Program-made: the position numbers and the translations under genes
The notes under the pieces: generated by a model
Told to the model about the DNA's origin: nothing
The model's input: only the letters and a program-made list of their open reading frames with translations
The model's database searches: none
Source of the DNA: Aphelocoma coerulescens
Lineage: Eukaryota; Chordata; Aves; Passeriformes; Corvidae
Direction: 5' to 3'
NCBI RefSeq assembly: GCF_041296385.1
Contig: NC_091016.1
Span: 21,258,997-21,322,996 of the forward strand
Length of the DNA: 64,000 nt
Shown here: piece by piece, positions 24,340 to 37,415 of the stretch
How the letters are laid out: each line of letters begins with the position of its first letter
Position numbering within the stretch: the first letter of the stretch is position 1

Positions 24340-27300
24340 CTGCAAGCAAAGCAGAGAAGTTACTCAGAGAAACCTGACCATTTTAACCAAAGAGACATAA
24401 TCTTGAATAGGCACATTATTTAAGGGATAATGGTGATGAAACATGAATATGATAATTTACACACAAACAAGATGAAATAGCTATTTTCATTGACTAATGA
24501 TTTAATAATTGTTTTCATTAAACCAAAAAAAAGTTGCTCTAAAAATACCCCTGCAGTTAATTCTAACAATCTGAAATAATCTACACATAATTTATACTAT
24601 GAGTTGCAAATTAGCTTGTGTGGCCTTGATTACTTAAAAGCCTTTTCTGCACAGCCATTTCGTTATTATAAAGAAGTATTAGATTTCTTCTTCCTCTAAA
24701 TCCTTTGTCATTGTCTTAACTCTTCTGTTCATGTACAGAAAATATACCAAGGTCAGACACTTCATAATTTAACATCTTTTCAGTTTGTCCTTGGGGCTGA
24801 GGAGTAGTAGCATTCATGGAATTCGTGAAGCTATATAAGAGAGGCAAACTAATATCAAAACAGATCAAAACAGACAAAAATCTTTGAGCCTGTTCAATTG
24901 GATAAAAAGCCCCCCAACTTACATATTTTCCCTGACTGAAGAATTTTCTGATAAAAATGAAAGACAATATTAGTTTTAAATCCAATTGACCTCTATAGCA
25001 AATATTCTTGCTTCAAATCACATTTTAACTTGTCCAAGAAGCCTGTCATGATGCAACCATTTCCCAGGGTTCTTTTCTTTATTAGTATTTTCTCAAATTG
25101 CTGCTCTTTCTGAGTTATCCATAATACAAGAGCTGCTGAAATGAGCTCCCCAATACCAAAGGAATGCACAAGTGTTTTGTCAATACTTTAATTGTTTGAT
25201 AAATGAAAGACTCAAGCTAAAATACCACTGAAGGGCTGAATACAAAACCATAGCGACAGAAGCTAAAACTTTCTTCTGTGTTTCTAAGGTTAAGCCCTAC
25301 ATTAAAAAGCAATTTGGAGAAAAAGCAACAGCTCAGCAAAACCAAGCACTTTGTGCTGAGGCTTCTTCATCTACAGATCTGCAGCATTCAGGACTAGATC
25401 ACGTCTGGCCCTCGTCCAATGTTCCAACTATGGAGTGTAGTTCGGAGCTACAGGGGACCCATCACTGGTTTAGACTTTACATCCCTATTGGGGGTTAGAA
25501 AGTGCTTTCTGAATACTTAGGATAGATCTGCTGGATTCATTTCCTCTGAGATTTAGTTTGAACACAAGTGAAACCCACTCTGACACCCAGTAAGGGGAAA
25601 ACACAGCAGATGAACAGCAGAGCCATGCTACTGTTAGAAATCAAAGCACTAGCACTTACACAATCTAAGATGACATACCCCACAAGTGATAGTTGCTATT
25701 GAAAAATGATGTTTCAAGATAAAAGAAAAGGAAATGATTGATAGAGTGACATTTTTTTAGTAAGAATTGTGTTCATTCCAATTATATCATTATCCACAAT
25801 GCAAATTTTATCATAAGACTTGTCAGAATTATTCTACTATATTAAAACGTACCCTAAAAGCTAATAAATAAGCCTATTTCTTCATTTTATTTCAGAACTG
25901 AGTTAAAGCAGTACTGCTCCCATGACAGCTGTGTCTCCAAAGACGACAGATAAACCTCACTGTGGATTGCTGACAGCAGAAATGCTACCCTGCCACAGAG
26001 ACACAGATAATGTGTTGTGTTCTTCAACTGATATCACCAGAAGTGAATAGAATTGGACTAAACTGTAATATTACTTAGTAAGGAAACATATTTCCATTTA
26101 TCAAATGCATCCATAATACCTGAGATTTTACAGATTGTGCACAGGAGTTTAGAATGGTACTGGAGAATAAGCACATGCAAGTGACATCCCTTTGGGCTGG
26201 CTTTCTGTCTTTAGAGTGAAGAGGAATGCAGCAAGAAGGCAGCAGTCTGGGAGGTTACTTAAGAGATATCTGGTCTCATGAAGCATTGACCTCTTTCTGC
26301 ATCAAGAAGGATTTTGGGAAGCTCCCACTTCGTTTGAAGAAGCTACAGGGGGCAACCTTTCTAGATTAGACTGAAAAGCATTAAACAGTGCCAGAGGATG
26401 AAATAAATAAAAAAGGAACAACTGGACTCTTATTAGAACTAAATCATGCTTGGTGACAGTGAAAGGAAGTATGTCAACAAAAAACATGAGAAAATATTAA
26501 ATTGCCTGCTGAACAAGAGCAGGTTCCAGGGCAAGGCAAATAAATGTACAAAGAGAATTTCTTGTTTATGGACAAATCAAACTGTCCAACCTTAATGAAA
26601 GATGGTGAACTGAATATTACAATTGGGAGTTAATAGCTATGTTAAAAACCAGGAGAGTAAATGAAAGCTAGGTTTTCCTTGATGTCTGAAACAGCTTTCT
26701 ATGATTTGAAGTCATTTTCCAACTCAGAAAGAATAATTTCTAATAAATACCGTTTAAGAACATAATGGATAAAGTGAAATGGCTTTCTCAATAACTTGTC
26801 ACCAGCTCTTAATTAACTTAATATATAATGTATGAGGGAAATGTTGCTAGAACACTTTAGTAACAGTGACAAATATTGTCAATTTTATGCCACCAATATT
26901 AAAACATTCTTGGAATCCCTAAATATTGCAAATGACAATTTCTTGCTTCCATATTCCACAACTGAAACTTCATAGCTACTGAGAAGCAAACGACTGCATC
27001 TTATTACATACATTGTGGGGACACTGAATAAAGCCTATATCTAAGTTTTAGAGTGCTTATGTTCTGAGTTTTAGAATGTGCTTATGATTGTTTACTCTTA
27101 CTAAACAGAAAATTTGGAACTGAATTTATCATGAATAGTTGGTAATAAAACAGCAATATATGAACCATAACTGAAAAGAACTGTAAACTATTAACTGAAC
27201 ACAGCTTGCATTTGGGAGCCTGTTTCCTGGTGTTATGCTGAGATTCTTACTCCTCTTCCTATCCATGAAAAATGTACTTAGCCATCAGCGAAGCACAACA

Positions 27301-30300
27301 AAAAGGAGAAAAGCAGTATGTTCACAGAGATTAGTTGTTAAATTTTGGGAAAACCACTGAACAGTAAGAAATAATTCTGAGGCTAACATTTCATGAAGGT
27401 ACATGCTTCAGAAACAACAGCCTCTAGGGTACAAATAACTTACTGATTTATCCATTGATTTTGCCTTTTTTCTTTTGGTTCTGTGTACATAAGGACAAAC
27501 ATGCTTTTAATAGGGCTTATATTATCTGCTGTTTCCATCTGAGGCACACAGCATATTACGTTAACTCAGTACATTTTCCCTCCATTAGAGACATGGATTC
27601 ACAATTAGTCAAGTGAAGGTAATTTGCAACAGAGAAATATTGGAGTCACATTCCCCTTTCCTCCCACACAACCCATCATTCAGTATCCTGGCATCCATTG
27701 GGTTGGCCCTGGTTTTTAGCTTGCTCTTGCACTCACTTTCATACCTGAGCAACAAACTAAGTTTCCTACACATGAAACTGCCAGCCCTCAGGGAATTGTA
27801 TCACGCCATTAAGAGCACCTTGAATTTGTCTTGTATTCACTCTGTTCTTTCCTGTTAATATCAAGTGAGTTTCAAGACCTCAGTCTTTAAAATATATAAT
27901 TACCTCATTCTTGGAAACTTCAAAAGGTCACCTAAGCTCCCAAGAAAAATGGAGCAGTCAGCAAGTCCCCACATAATTTGCAACCAAGCTATCCAAAATG
28001 AGGAATAAATTTATTTTCTAAGAGAGACAGGGCAGAACATTTTACAATCAAGATATGGGGCTTCCTTTGCTACCATCTAGGCCAACCACATGCTGGGTAA
28101 CTTCAGTATCACAGAACTGTGTTTTAACAAGTAAGTCCAGCTTTGAGACAGCAATTATTACCTTAAGCTCAGCACTCTCTTTAACGTGGTCTGTGGTCAT
28201 CTTGGAGCACAACCTAAATTAATTCATGCTTCCCAAAGATAAATCATGTATAGGTTTTTTTGCAAGCCAGGGCCCTACTGTGCAATGAACTCCAGAAGTG
28301 TAAGGAAGTATAAATCTATGAATGACCCTGAGAAAAGGTGAAGGAAAAGAGAAGGAATTCATACTAGGGATGTATCCTAAATATATAACTGTTTAATTAG
28401 CAAATTTATAAGTCAAAAAAATTTAAAAAATTTTTAAAAATAAACAGAAGACTATCATGTCTTTCTACTGACCCTGCCCCATGAGATTTGTAACCATGAA
28501 AGGTGTGAAAGAATCCAGATTACAACACTATTTTCAATTCAAAGTGCAACCCTTTCCACATTAAACCTTATGAAGAAAGGGCATTACCCTTAAATATTTC
28601 AAAATACTGACCACCTCTGCCAGCAATAGCTTTTCAATAACTATGATTAAAAATCCTTTAAATTATTATGAAGCATTTATTTCAAATTACTTTACATTCT
28701 TAAAACCAAAGATGATTCTCAAGGAGCTGATCACATCACCTGATTTGCAGCATCTAGGTTTCCTTGAGAATCAAAGAGAACCCAGGATTTCAGAGCACCT
28801 GCCGCTATGACCTTGTCCCAAACAACTTGTCTATTTACTTAACTGGCAGATGAAGTAAAATACTTTTCTAAATGCAATTTGAATAAATGGATGAACCCAA
28901 TGTCAAAACCTGTTAAAAATTGGATGATATAAGTCATTGTTACAGTAAAACAGTGCTTCCATATTTTTGTATTTCCATGAAACCTGCATCACCTGGTGCA
29001 TATGATGACAGTTAATTCTCCAAAATGGAGATTAATATTACCTGAAATAGCTCAGGTAGGTGCTACCAACCTACAGGCTTCCCCTGAAAAGTGGCATCAG
29101 CAGGAGGGAAAACTTGCTGATGCCAGAAACTGTAACAATGGGACTTGCAGTAAGGGAAGCCTGAGGCAATTTTATCAGCTTGCTTTACCAGCCACTAGAA
29201 CTTCTATGCTCATTGAGAATAATCTGGTGCACACAGCAACACACTCTCCAGGAATCCACCTGCAAAACTGACTGCTAAGAGCTATCAGGTACTTTTTTAG
29301 ACCCTGCTGTATGGTTTTGAAATAATCTAGGAACGTCAGCTTCTCACAGGAGGCTTGTCATTTTCCTAATATGCTTCCATGCATTTTCAAGCTCCAAAAT
29401 GAATGTATCAGGGAACACAATAAACTACAGACTATTTACACAGAACTTAAGGAGCCCAAGTTCAAATGTTTGCAATGGGGTGCATTTTTGAACACAATGT
29501 GAAAGCACACAACGTGAATGATAACAGCTATTCAAGCCTCTAGGGTTACTCAACATCATAATCCAGCTTTGTTTTCTAAACATAGAGAAGCAATTAAGGG
29601 GTATATTGAATGTTGCAAGGAACAACTAACTTATCTTCAAGTGAAATGGTTTTCTTTCTCCTGAGATCGATATTTGTGCAAATGTGGTGGTGATGGTAGT
29701 GGGGGGCATTTAGAAAGGGGGTCACTGAGCACCAACATAAAACCCAGATATCTCTAGAGTCCCACTAAGTGGGAGATAAGGCTAAGGACACAGGATAGGG
29801 TTCCATGCTATGGATACATAAACACCTGGAGAAAACAATAGCATGTGCATTTGTTGCATCATTTTAGGTCAATTATTATGGTCTGGGAAACAGCTCTGCA
29901 ATTTTCAGCTCAAAAAAACCCCTTGACTTAATTGATTTAGGAAAAAATAAAAAAGCACTAAAGTGCAACAAATTCCTTGGATTATATTTCTGGGAATATA
30001 TATCTCCTGCTTCCTCTTCCTGTCCAGACTGAGCATCCAAAACCATGGAGTACAAACAAATCACACTCAAAATTTTGAAAATATTAAACAGGTTTTCCAA
30101 GGCAAACATACAGTTCATATGGTATGATGATGTGCTTTGTTCTGCTGTTTGTAGCTTTATATATAACAAGAACATTTCTTAAATCAGATGTTCTCTCCAC
30201 AGACTACTTTGGCCTAAGGTAGAAAAAAGAAAACCATTATAATGACCCTTGTGTAAGGAAGTCAGGACCAGTAATCCAGGGATTGGGGTTTAACCTGCAT

Positions 30301-31079
30301 GTAAATGCCTCACAGAGAATTTAATTTCTTCTCGCTTCTCTGTAAATTGGATACACCGGCTCCTCACAGGGCAGAAACTTGCCTAAAGACTGAGTTTGCA
30401 TTACCAGCACAAAATCTAGTGAAGCTCCATCCAAAATCAGACACGTTTTCATTTCCTATAGGGTGTAGGGTGTCAATCCCCCTTTTTCTTTTTAAGGAAA
30501 ACAAGTACGATATAGCTCTGACTTTCTAGTCTGCAACTACAGAGTGCAGAGCACATTGATCATTCAGATAAAAAATCCAAAATGCACCCAATCTGTTCAA
30601 AAGCTGCACACAATAAAAGCTGAACTTGAACAATCCATGTCTCAGGGTGAACACAAAAGCATAGCATCCTATGCCCTGATAATGCACTTGGCAAGTGCTT
30701 TAATGCCACACTCCATGGCTAACTAAAGACAACAAATTTGTGATGTTTGTTGTTTCTGTAACTAAGCAACACGGACATTTTCTGCACTCCCCTTCCTGAA
30801 TAGAACAAGATATATTGCACACCAGGCATTTGGAAAACTTCTGTTTACACAAAGCAGGCATACTTAATGCACGTAAATTTATGCTCTACTTAAACTGCTA
30901 ATTATCATATCCCTGCAAATTCTAGGAAGGAAAATGGGTACAAAAAAAAAAAAAAGGCTAAAATTACCATAACCATAGGGAATTTCACTATAATTTCAAT
31001 AGCACACCTGAACTTCCACTGTAGATTGTCTGAAAATCATCACTCTCCTAACCCCAAATAATGATGTAAAAAGAATGGG

Positions 31080-31135
31080 GAAAAAAAAGAAATCAAACCA
31101 AACCAGAAAAACACAACCCCAAAAGAACCCCCAGA
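31080..31135. repeat. A/C-rich low-complexity patch
   Basis: Short plus-strand A/C-rich tract with CAAACCAAACC-like units. Confidence 0.75.
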
Positions 31136-34100
31136 ATTAAAAATAACTCACAATTCAGTACAAAGCAGATCTATTAATTATGCTAAAGCAATAACATGTT
31201 GTTAACAGATACATATAGCTGTAGGAACAAAACCAGTACTGACAGAAATGAAGTTATAGGTATATTGTGAGTGTGAATTTAGATTCCCTGAGCAGTATGG
31301 GGAAAGTCACCTCAGTTTAGTGTATGTCACCTATTTGCAGAATGAATACAGTCATGACAGCTCAGCTTCTGGGCCAACTAGTCTTTTCTGCTGGAGTTTT
31401 CAATGTGGATCCCAGAACTGTTTGTTTCTTTTCTCTCCTACTTTGACTGCCTGAATAGAGACAATTTAAGGGGATGCCAGAAAATGCCTTTTTATGTTCT
31501 GAGTTACTGGAATATTGTTTAACATGATATGTTGGCAGAACTTAGGAAAAAAAGAAAACCAACATTTTTTTTCTAACAACATTGATAATGGGATTGTTAT
31601 GTTTTTCACCCTGCTGTGGACACAAGTCTTTTGAAGATCTCTTTTCCCCTCTTCAATAGACTATTTTGTTATTCTTTATATATCCTGCTGTCTGCTGCCA
31701 GACTGCTAAATGTTTCTGACTGTGGTTGCTATGCTTTCTGCTCTTAAGAAATGGGTTCAAGTTTCCTTTCTTTTTTTTTTTTTTAACTTCCCATGGCAAG
31801 GACTCATAGAAATTTCTTGGCAACAGCTTAATTGCAGAGTTTAGGGACAGGTTGCTTCCACAAAAGCTCTATTGGCTCACTAGTAAAGATAAAGCCTTTA
31901 CCAAGACATAAGTCATGAAACAAAAACAAGAGAAACAGGAAACACCAAAAGGAAAACAAAATCTATTATTTAAGGCAAAATCCGCTTTGCATTAATATAT
32001 TGTACACAGTCTAAGAAAGAAAACAAATTATATGCTACCTCCAATGACTGTTTGGGAAAGGAAAGGGCTACAGGAGACTCAATTGTCATGCTGGATTTTA
32101 GCTTTTTCCTCTTCTTTCTTTCACAGTGCAGTAAGTTACCAAAGACTAATTCTGCAGCAAAGTCAGAAATGTGCTGTTTTTCCTCTTTCTCCATTAACCA
32201 TTCTTAGCCAAGATCAAGCAAAAGAACTCTTTAAGGACTATGAGAAAGAGGGACTGTAAAGCAGAGCACAATCATTACCATTGTAGGGTTCAAGGCTTAT
32301 TTCTTTAGCAAAATATTCATTATATGCTGGATGTTTCCTATCTTTAGTGCTTAAAGTTTTAAATTCAAGGTCAGAAAATACAGAACCAAATCACTAAAAA
32401 AGGAAAAGATAATGCATATGCAAAAATTAATGTTCTAAGGAGCATCTCACCTCAAGTGCACTTGAACAGATGTACTTAAAATCTGAGCTACCTTTCATTA
32501 GGGTAGGAGTCGTATGAGTTAAAATGGAAGTTGTCACAAAAAGAGAAAAATAATGAATCTCAAATTAAAAAGAAAAGCTAAAATGAGCTCAACACAATCC
32601 AAGTAGAGGAGGTCAGAGATCTGAAGACAAACTAACAGAAACTTGTTAAAAAAATTTAGTTACCAACACACTTAACCCTGAACACCTGAAATATGTGAAC
32701 AAACATTTTTTTCCATATGAAACATGACTGAAAACACGGGAAAAGAACCGTAGGCTTCAAATTAAATGCCGAATGTCAATTCTACATATCCTTTGGTGAA
32801 ATTAGGGAGGTTAATTCCACCCCTCACTAGATTTCCTTCCTTCCTTCAGCCTTTCCAGTAAGTTTATTAGTAGCTCCCAACTTATTACTCTTATTATTTC
32901 CCCAGAATAATAAACACCCAGCTGGCTTTTTCTTCCTCTTCTCTCTCACCTGTATAGGTTACTCCAGCCTCTAGCTGAATAGGTGGCTCTTGGCTCTGGG
33001 TGTTTTAGTTGCTCTCTTGTTTGGATTCATCTCCATTTCCCAATTCCCAGTTTGAAAGAACCTTCTGTTCCACTGAGGGGAAAATGGCCCTCTTTTATGA
33101 GCTTTTGGCCAGCCTTCACATAGAAACCTCATTCTCTCTCAGCTCTTTTGGCTGACAATTGGCTCAGTGAAGTTGGCTACTTGTTGACAAGATGTAGAAA
33201 CTTTGCTTCTCTAGTTCTGCGAGCCAGCACAGCTCCCCCTTAGCTTAACAGCTCTGATTTTCTGTGATATTAATACAGCAGCAATTTATGCAGTTGTTGG
33301 CTAAATTCTGCTCTACCAAGATAAGTAAATAGTATAAAAGTAAAAATGAAAGTCAAATTCCCACCCATTAACTATGCTGGGCACATTCCTGGAAGACATC
33401 CAGGAAAATCCTTCCCTACCTTCACCTGCGATTTATTTTGAATCCTCATAACCCTTTTAATGTGTCCTTTTAGCTTTCCAGTACTGCAACATGAGCAACT
33501 CTTCACATCAGTGTTTTGAAACAATCTTTGCCTTCTCAGATATCTATGACAATTGGAAGATAAGTTTCCGTGGTACTTTGGCATTCAAGGTTATTACTAT
33601 AATTGCAGCACAAGGTATCAAACCATCACATGTTATTCAGAGTCAGTTTTTCCCTCACCATTGTTTAATGACAGAAAGGTGCAGCTCGAGGCTGCTGCCA
33701 CTGCATTCCTTTGCACTTGGTTCTGTGCTCACATTCCTTTTCTAAACAGCCTGTATTTTCTGAAATGACATATGAAGAAACAGTACTCATGCAGAGAAGT
33801 AAGAGGAAAAGAAGGGCTCTTCCAATGTCAAAAAACTGCTATGCATAGCTCACAACATTTTTGGCTAAAAGCATATAGACATTTTCAAGAAAATAATTCA
33901 TTAATGGGACACTTCTAAGGCATCTCTTTTATATTTAAAGGCATCTCTAACCTATGGGCCAGCTTTATGTAAATAAATTTGAGGTTATAGCTGTCCTCCA
34001 AAATAGACTGGCTGAACTAATTAAAATTAATTACCACTATAATGATAAGGAAGAGGGATGTGTTATTTGGTTTTCAATACAACATGCCACCTCATTGCAG

Positions 34101-36053
34101 TGAGAGAATGCAACAGAGCACGCTTAAGTATGGTGTTTAAAGGGTCTGATTCTGCTTGGTGACCTCCAAGCCTGAGACTTTGGTGTTAATGTTAAAGGAA
34201 TGTCAGAGGATAAAATTTACCTTTGGTTTGGTACTGAGTGAGAGGTCCTCAGCCTCAAGCAAAATCAATTCTTCTGCAAGATGATCAGAAGAAAACACTA
34301 CAACAGTGTTCATCTAAAACCATTCCAGAAGAGCAGCTTGCCATACAAAATGAACTGCCAAAAGTACCTTTACACAAGTTATTGCAGCTTATTGCAATTT
34401 AACACATAGGCAAACCTTTAAAAGTTATTTTGTTCTGCAAAATATTTTTGAATATGTAAGTGTGTCTGTCACAATAAACACTCCTCACAGTGTTTTGGGG
34501 TTTTTTAAATAGCTGTGAAGAGAAGTAATGTAGACAGTGCCATTAAGTGTTTATCACTTCCCCATGTCTTTGGGTGCACCAACTGAGAATCCCAGCAATG
34601 TTCTGACATTTGTTTTCATCGTTAGATTTTTTGGATTTTTTTTTCATTTCAAATAACCACTGCAACTTGAAGCTACTTTAAATATAAAACATATTTTAAA
34701 ATGTTCACAAATACCACTTCAGAAAAGTGGGAGGAAAATAGGCTTTTCCTTGGACAAAAGTGTCAGGTAAAAAAGATTTCCTATTTCCATTAGAATACTT
34801 TCTTGGGACTACACATGGCATGTGCTGAATTATACATATATTAAAAAACCATAAAGGGTATACATGAAACCTAAATAAAGGATTTAAGTGGCCACATCTA
34901 TGCTAGTAACTGTTGCTTATGTTCATCTCAGTACAACTCCATCTCACAAAACAATACAAGATTACGTAAAGAGCTGTAGCATTCATTTTCTTTGGAAGAG
35001 TCTGAAAAAACTACTTTCAAGATTCTGCTCTCTGTAGTGGGGCCTTAGTCTTGCTGAAGTGACTTGTACTGGTTAATGATTGTGATAAAGACTCCTATAT
35101 AAACACTGATTCAGGATTATTTAGCAAGCAGTTGATGATGACTAATAAAAACTTTAATTCAGGAGTAAATAAGAGATAAGAAAGCAAAAATCAGTGCGGT
35201 GTGGGCCTCATGATTATTATAACCACAAAAAATAAAAGCACTTACCTTTCAAGAGAAAATAAATTAATAGTCTCATTCTGACTGAAAAAGTAGATTTGAA
35301 TACAATATTTAGTGAGCACAAAAAAACCCCAAACAACTGTGAAAAAATGCCTATATAAGGTATTAATCCTAACATAAACCAATAAATAATACCAGGGCAT
35401 GTGATTAAATCCTGCTGTGTGTACCTGTGTGATGTCAGGAGAAACTAGTGGGGCTCACTCATCTTCTTGGACTGGAGTCAGACCCATGGCATCATCCAGT
35501 CTTTGGAAGTGTTTGGCTTTCAAGCAGGTGTTTCACAAAAATGAAAACCACCAAGAGGCTGACAGGAGGAATGTTGCTCTCTGAAATCGTAATGTTAATA
35601 ATTTGACCTTGTTAAACCTGGCCCCTAGCTGAGTATGGCAATACACTTTCAAAATACAAGCTTGGTAATTCAAATTCCTAGTACCCTTTGATATTAATAA
35701 TCTGACTCAAAAAATACAATGGTCTCGTGGCATGATTGTTGCTGTAATTCAAGTTATTTCTACGTCTGTCTCACAGGAATAACGAACTTGACGAGCCTTC
35801 TGCTTTCTAACAACTTCCTCTGAGCCTGTACACAAAGGAAGGTTGGCATACTGATTAATGTGATTTATTTTGACTTGAAGTATCTGCTCTTATTCATTAC
35901 TTAGCTAAGTTCAGCTTTTACTTCATAACTAAATTGGAGATTGCAAAACACTGTCATTTTCTTCTCTCTCATTGGCACAACGAGTTGCAAAATAGCTTAC
36001 TACCACTAAACTGGGACTACCAAGCATTTTTAACTTATTTCTTTGGTCAGAGG

Positions 36054-36074
<21 letters not shown>
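36054..36074. repeat. A21 homopolymer
   Basis: Twenty-one A in a row followed by a purine-rich stretch. No transposon body was recognised next to it. Confidence 0.95.
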
Positions 36075-36084
<10 letters not shown>

Positions 36085-37158
36085 TGTGCTCCTGCTCATC
36101 TCTGTTATACATATTTAGCTGAAATAATATCAGAGGCTTTCTTACCAGCTTGATTATATCAGCATTTCAGTTCTTGTAAATGATAATAATGGAACCCTCA
36201 AACACAGATACAAAAGCAGAATTTTAAGGTGTCAGATGTGCTGGTCATTTTGTTTGCATGTTCACAGTTGAGCCAAACTACTGAGGCTTTTAACCACATA
36301 AGCCACATCACTGAATTTTCAATTTATTTTATATATTTCTCTTCCTAGGCATAACCTTATAATTTGCAAGTTTGAAGATATCTGAGCTGAACATCTAACT
36401 AAAGAAATAGCAAATTTGTGCAAGCTACAATTCTCAGTTGATATAAAAATTTATATTTATTTGATATAAAAATAAGTACTTATTCAGACTGGATACATAT
36501 CTAGAGCTGCAAATACCTGAAAAACTGACTATGGACTTTTGAATGAAAGAATATACTCTTTTGAGCATATTAGAGCACTAAAATATTTAGGTAATTGACT
36601 TAGTAACTAGTTTAGATTTTTTTTAACACCATTTTGATTATTATTAAATGTATGCTAAATGTGTTTTACGAAAAATTGGGGGGAATATCAACCTAACCTT
36701 CAGCTAAACTTATTGAAAGAATTGTGAAACAATTGTAAAAAAGTTAATAACTGTATTTTTAGTTTGACAATTAGATGATACTGAGATTGACTCAATAAGC
36801 ATGAATTTTTAAACAAATCAATAATACAGATTTTTATATTTCTACAAATCTTGTTCATTAAAATATTTTAAAGCCTATCTTTGCTATCTGGAAGTAAAGA
36901 AATAATACTTGTCTCATTATTGTTTTCAAGCTGACCAGTTAAAACTTGGAAAATATGCACCATCTAAATGGCAAAAAAGCATCTCAGTTCTCAGTAGCTT
37001 TTACATGTATGAAATTCCTTGGAATAAGTCTTGGAAAGAGAACATTTGTTTCATGGGGTCTTTTTCTTCTACAACAGTATAGATTTTATATTAAAAAAAG
37101 CCCCAAACCTAACAGAACAAACAGAATCAAATATCTAATTCCTGTCTTATTAGGAATT

Positions 37159-37415
37159 ATCACAGAATATGCTGAGTTGGAAGGGACCCATCAGGATCAT
37201 CGAGTCCAGCTCCTGGCCTTGCACAGAACACCCCAAGGGTCCCACCATGTGCCCGAGAGCGTTGTCCAAAGGCTTCCTGAACTCTCTCAGGCTTGGTGCT
37301 GTGACCACTGCCCTGGGGAGCCTGTTCCAGTGCCCAGCCACCCTCTGGGGGAAAAACTTTTTCCTAATATCCAACCTGAACCTCCTCTGACTCAGTTTCA
37401 TGCCATTTCCTCATA
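37159..37415 (-). mobile_element. CR1 LINE 3' fragment with end of ORF2
   Basis: Tail of a CR1 element, the best preserved in the window. On the minus strand a frame of 83 codons (37401-37150) reads RRFRLDIRKKFFPQRVAGHW, then NRLPRAVV, the C-terminal motif of CR1 ORF2. After it comes the usual 3' end near GGAAGGGACC and a terminal ATTCTGTGAT motif at 37159-37168. It is 5'-truncated, as most CR1 copies are, and in the same orientation as NRXN1. It cannot encode a working enzyme. Confidence 0.93.
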
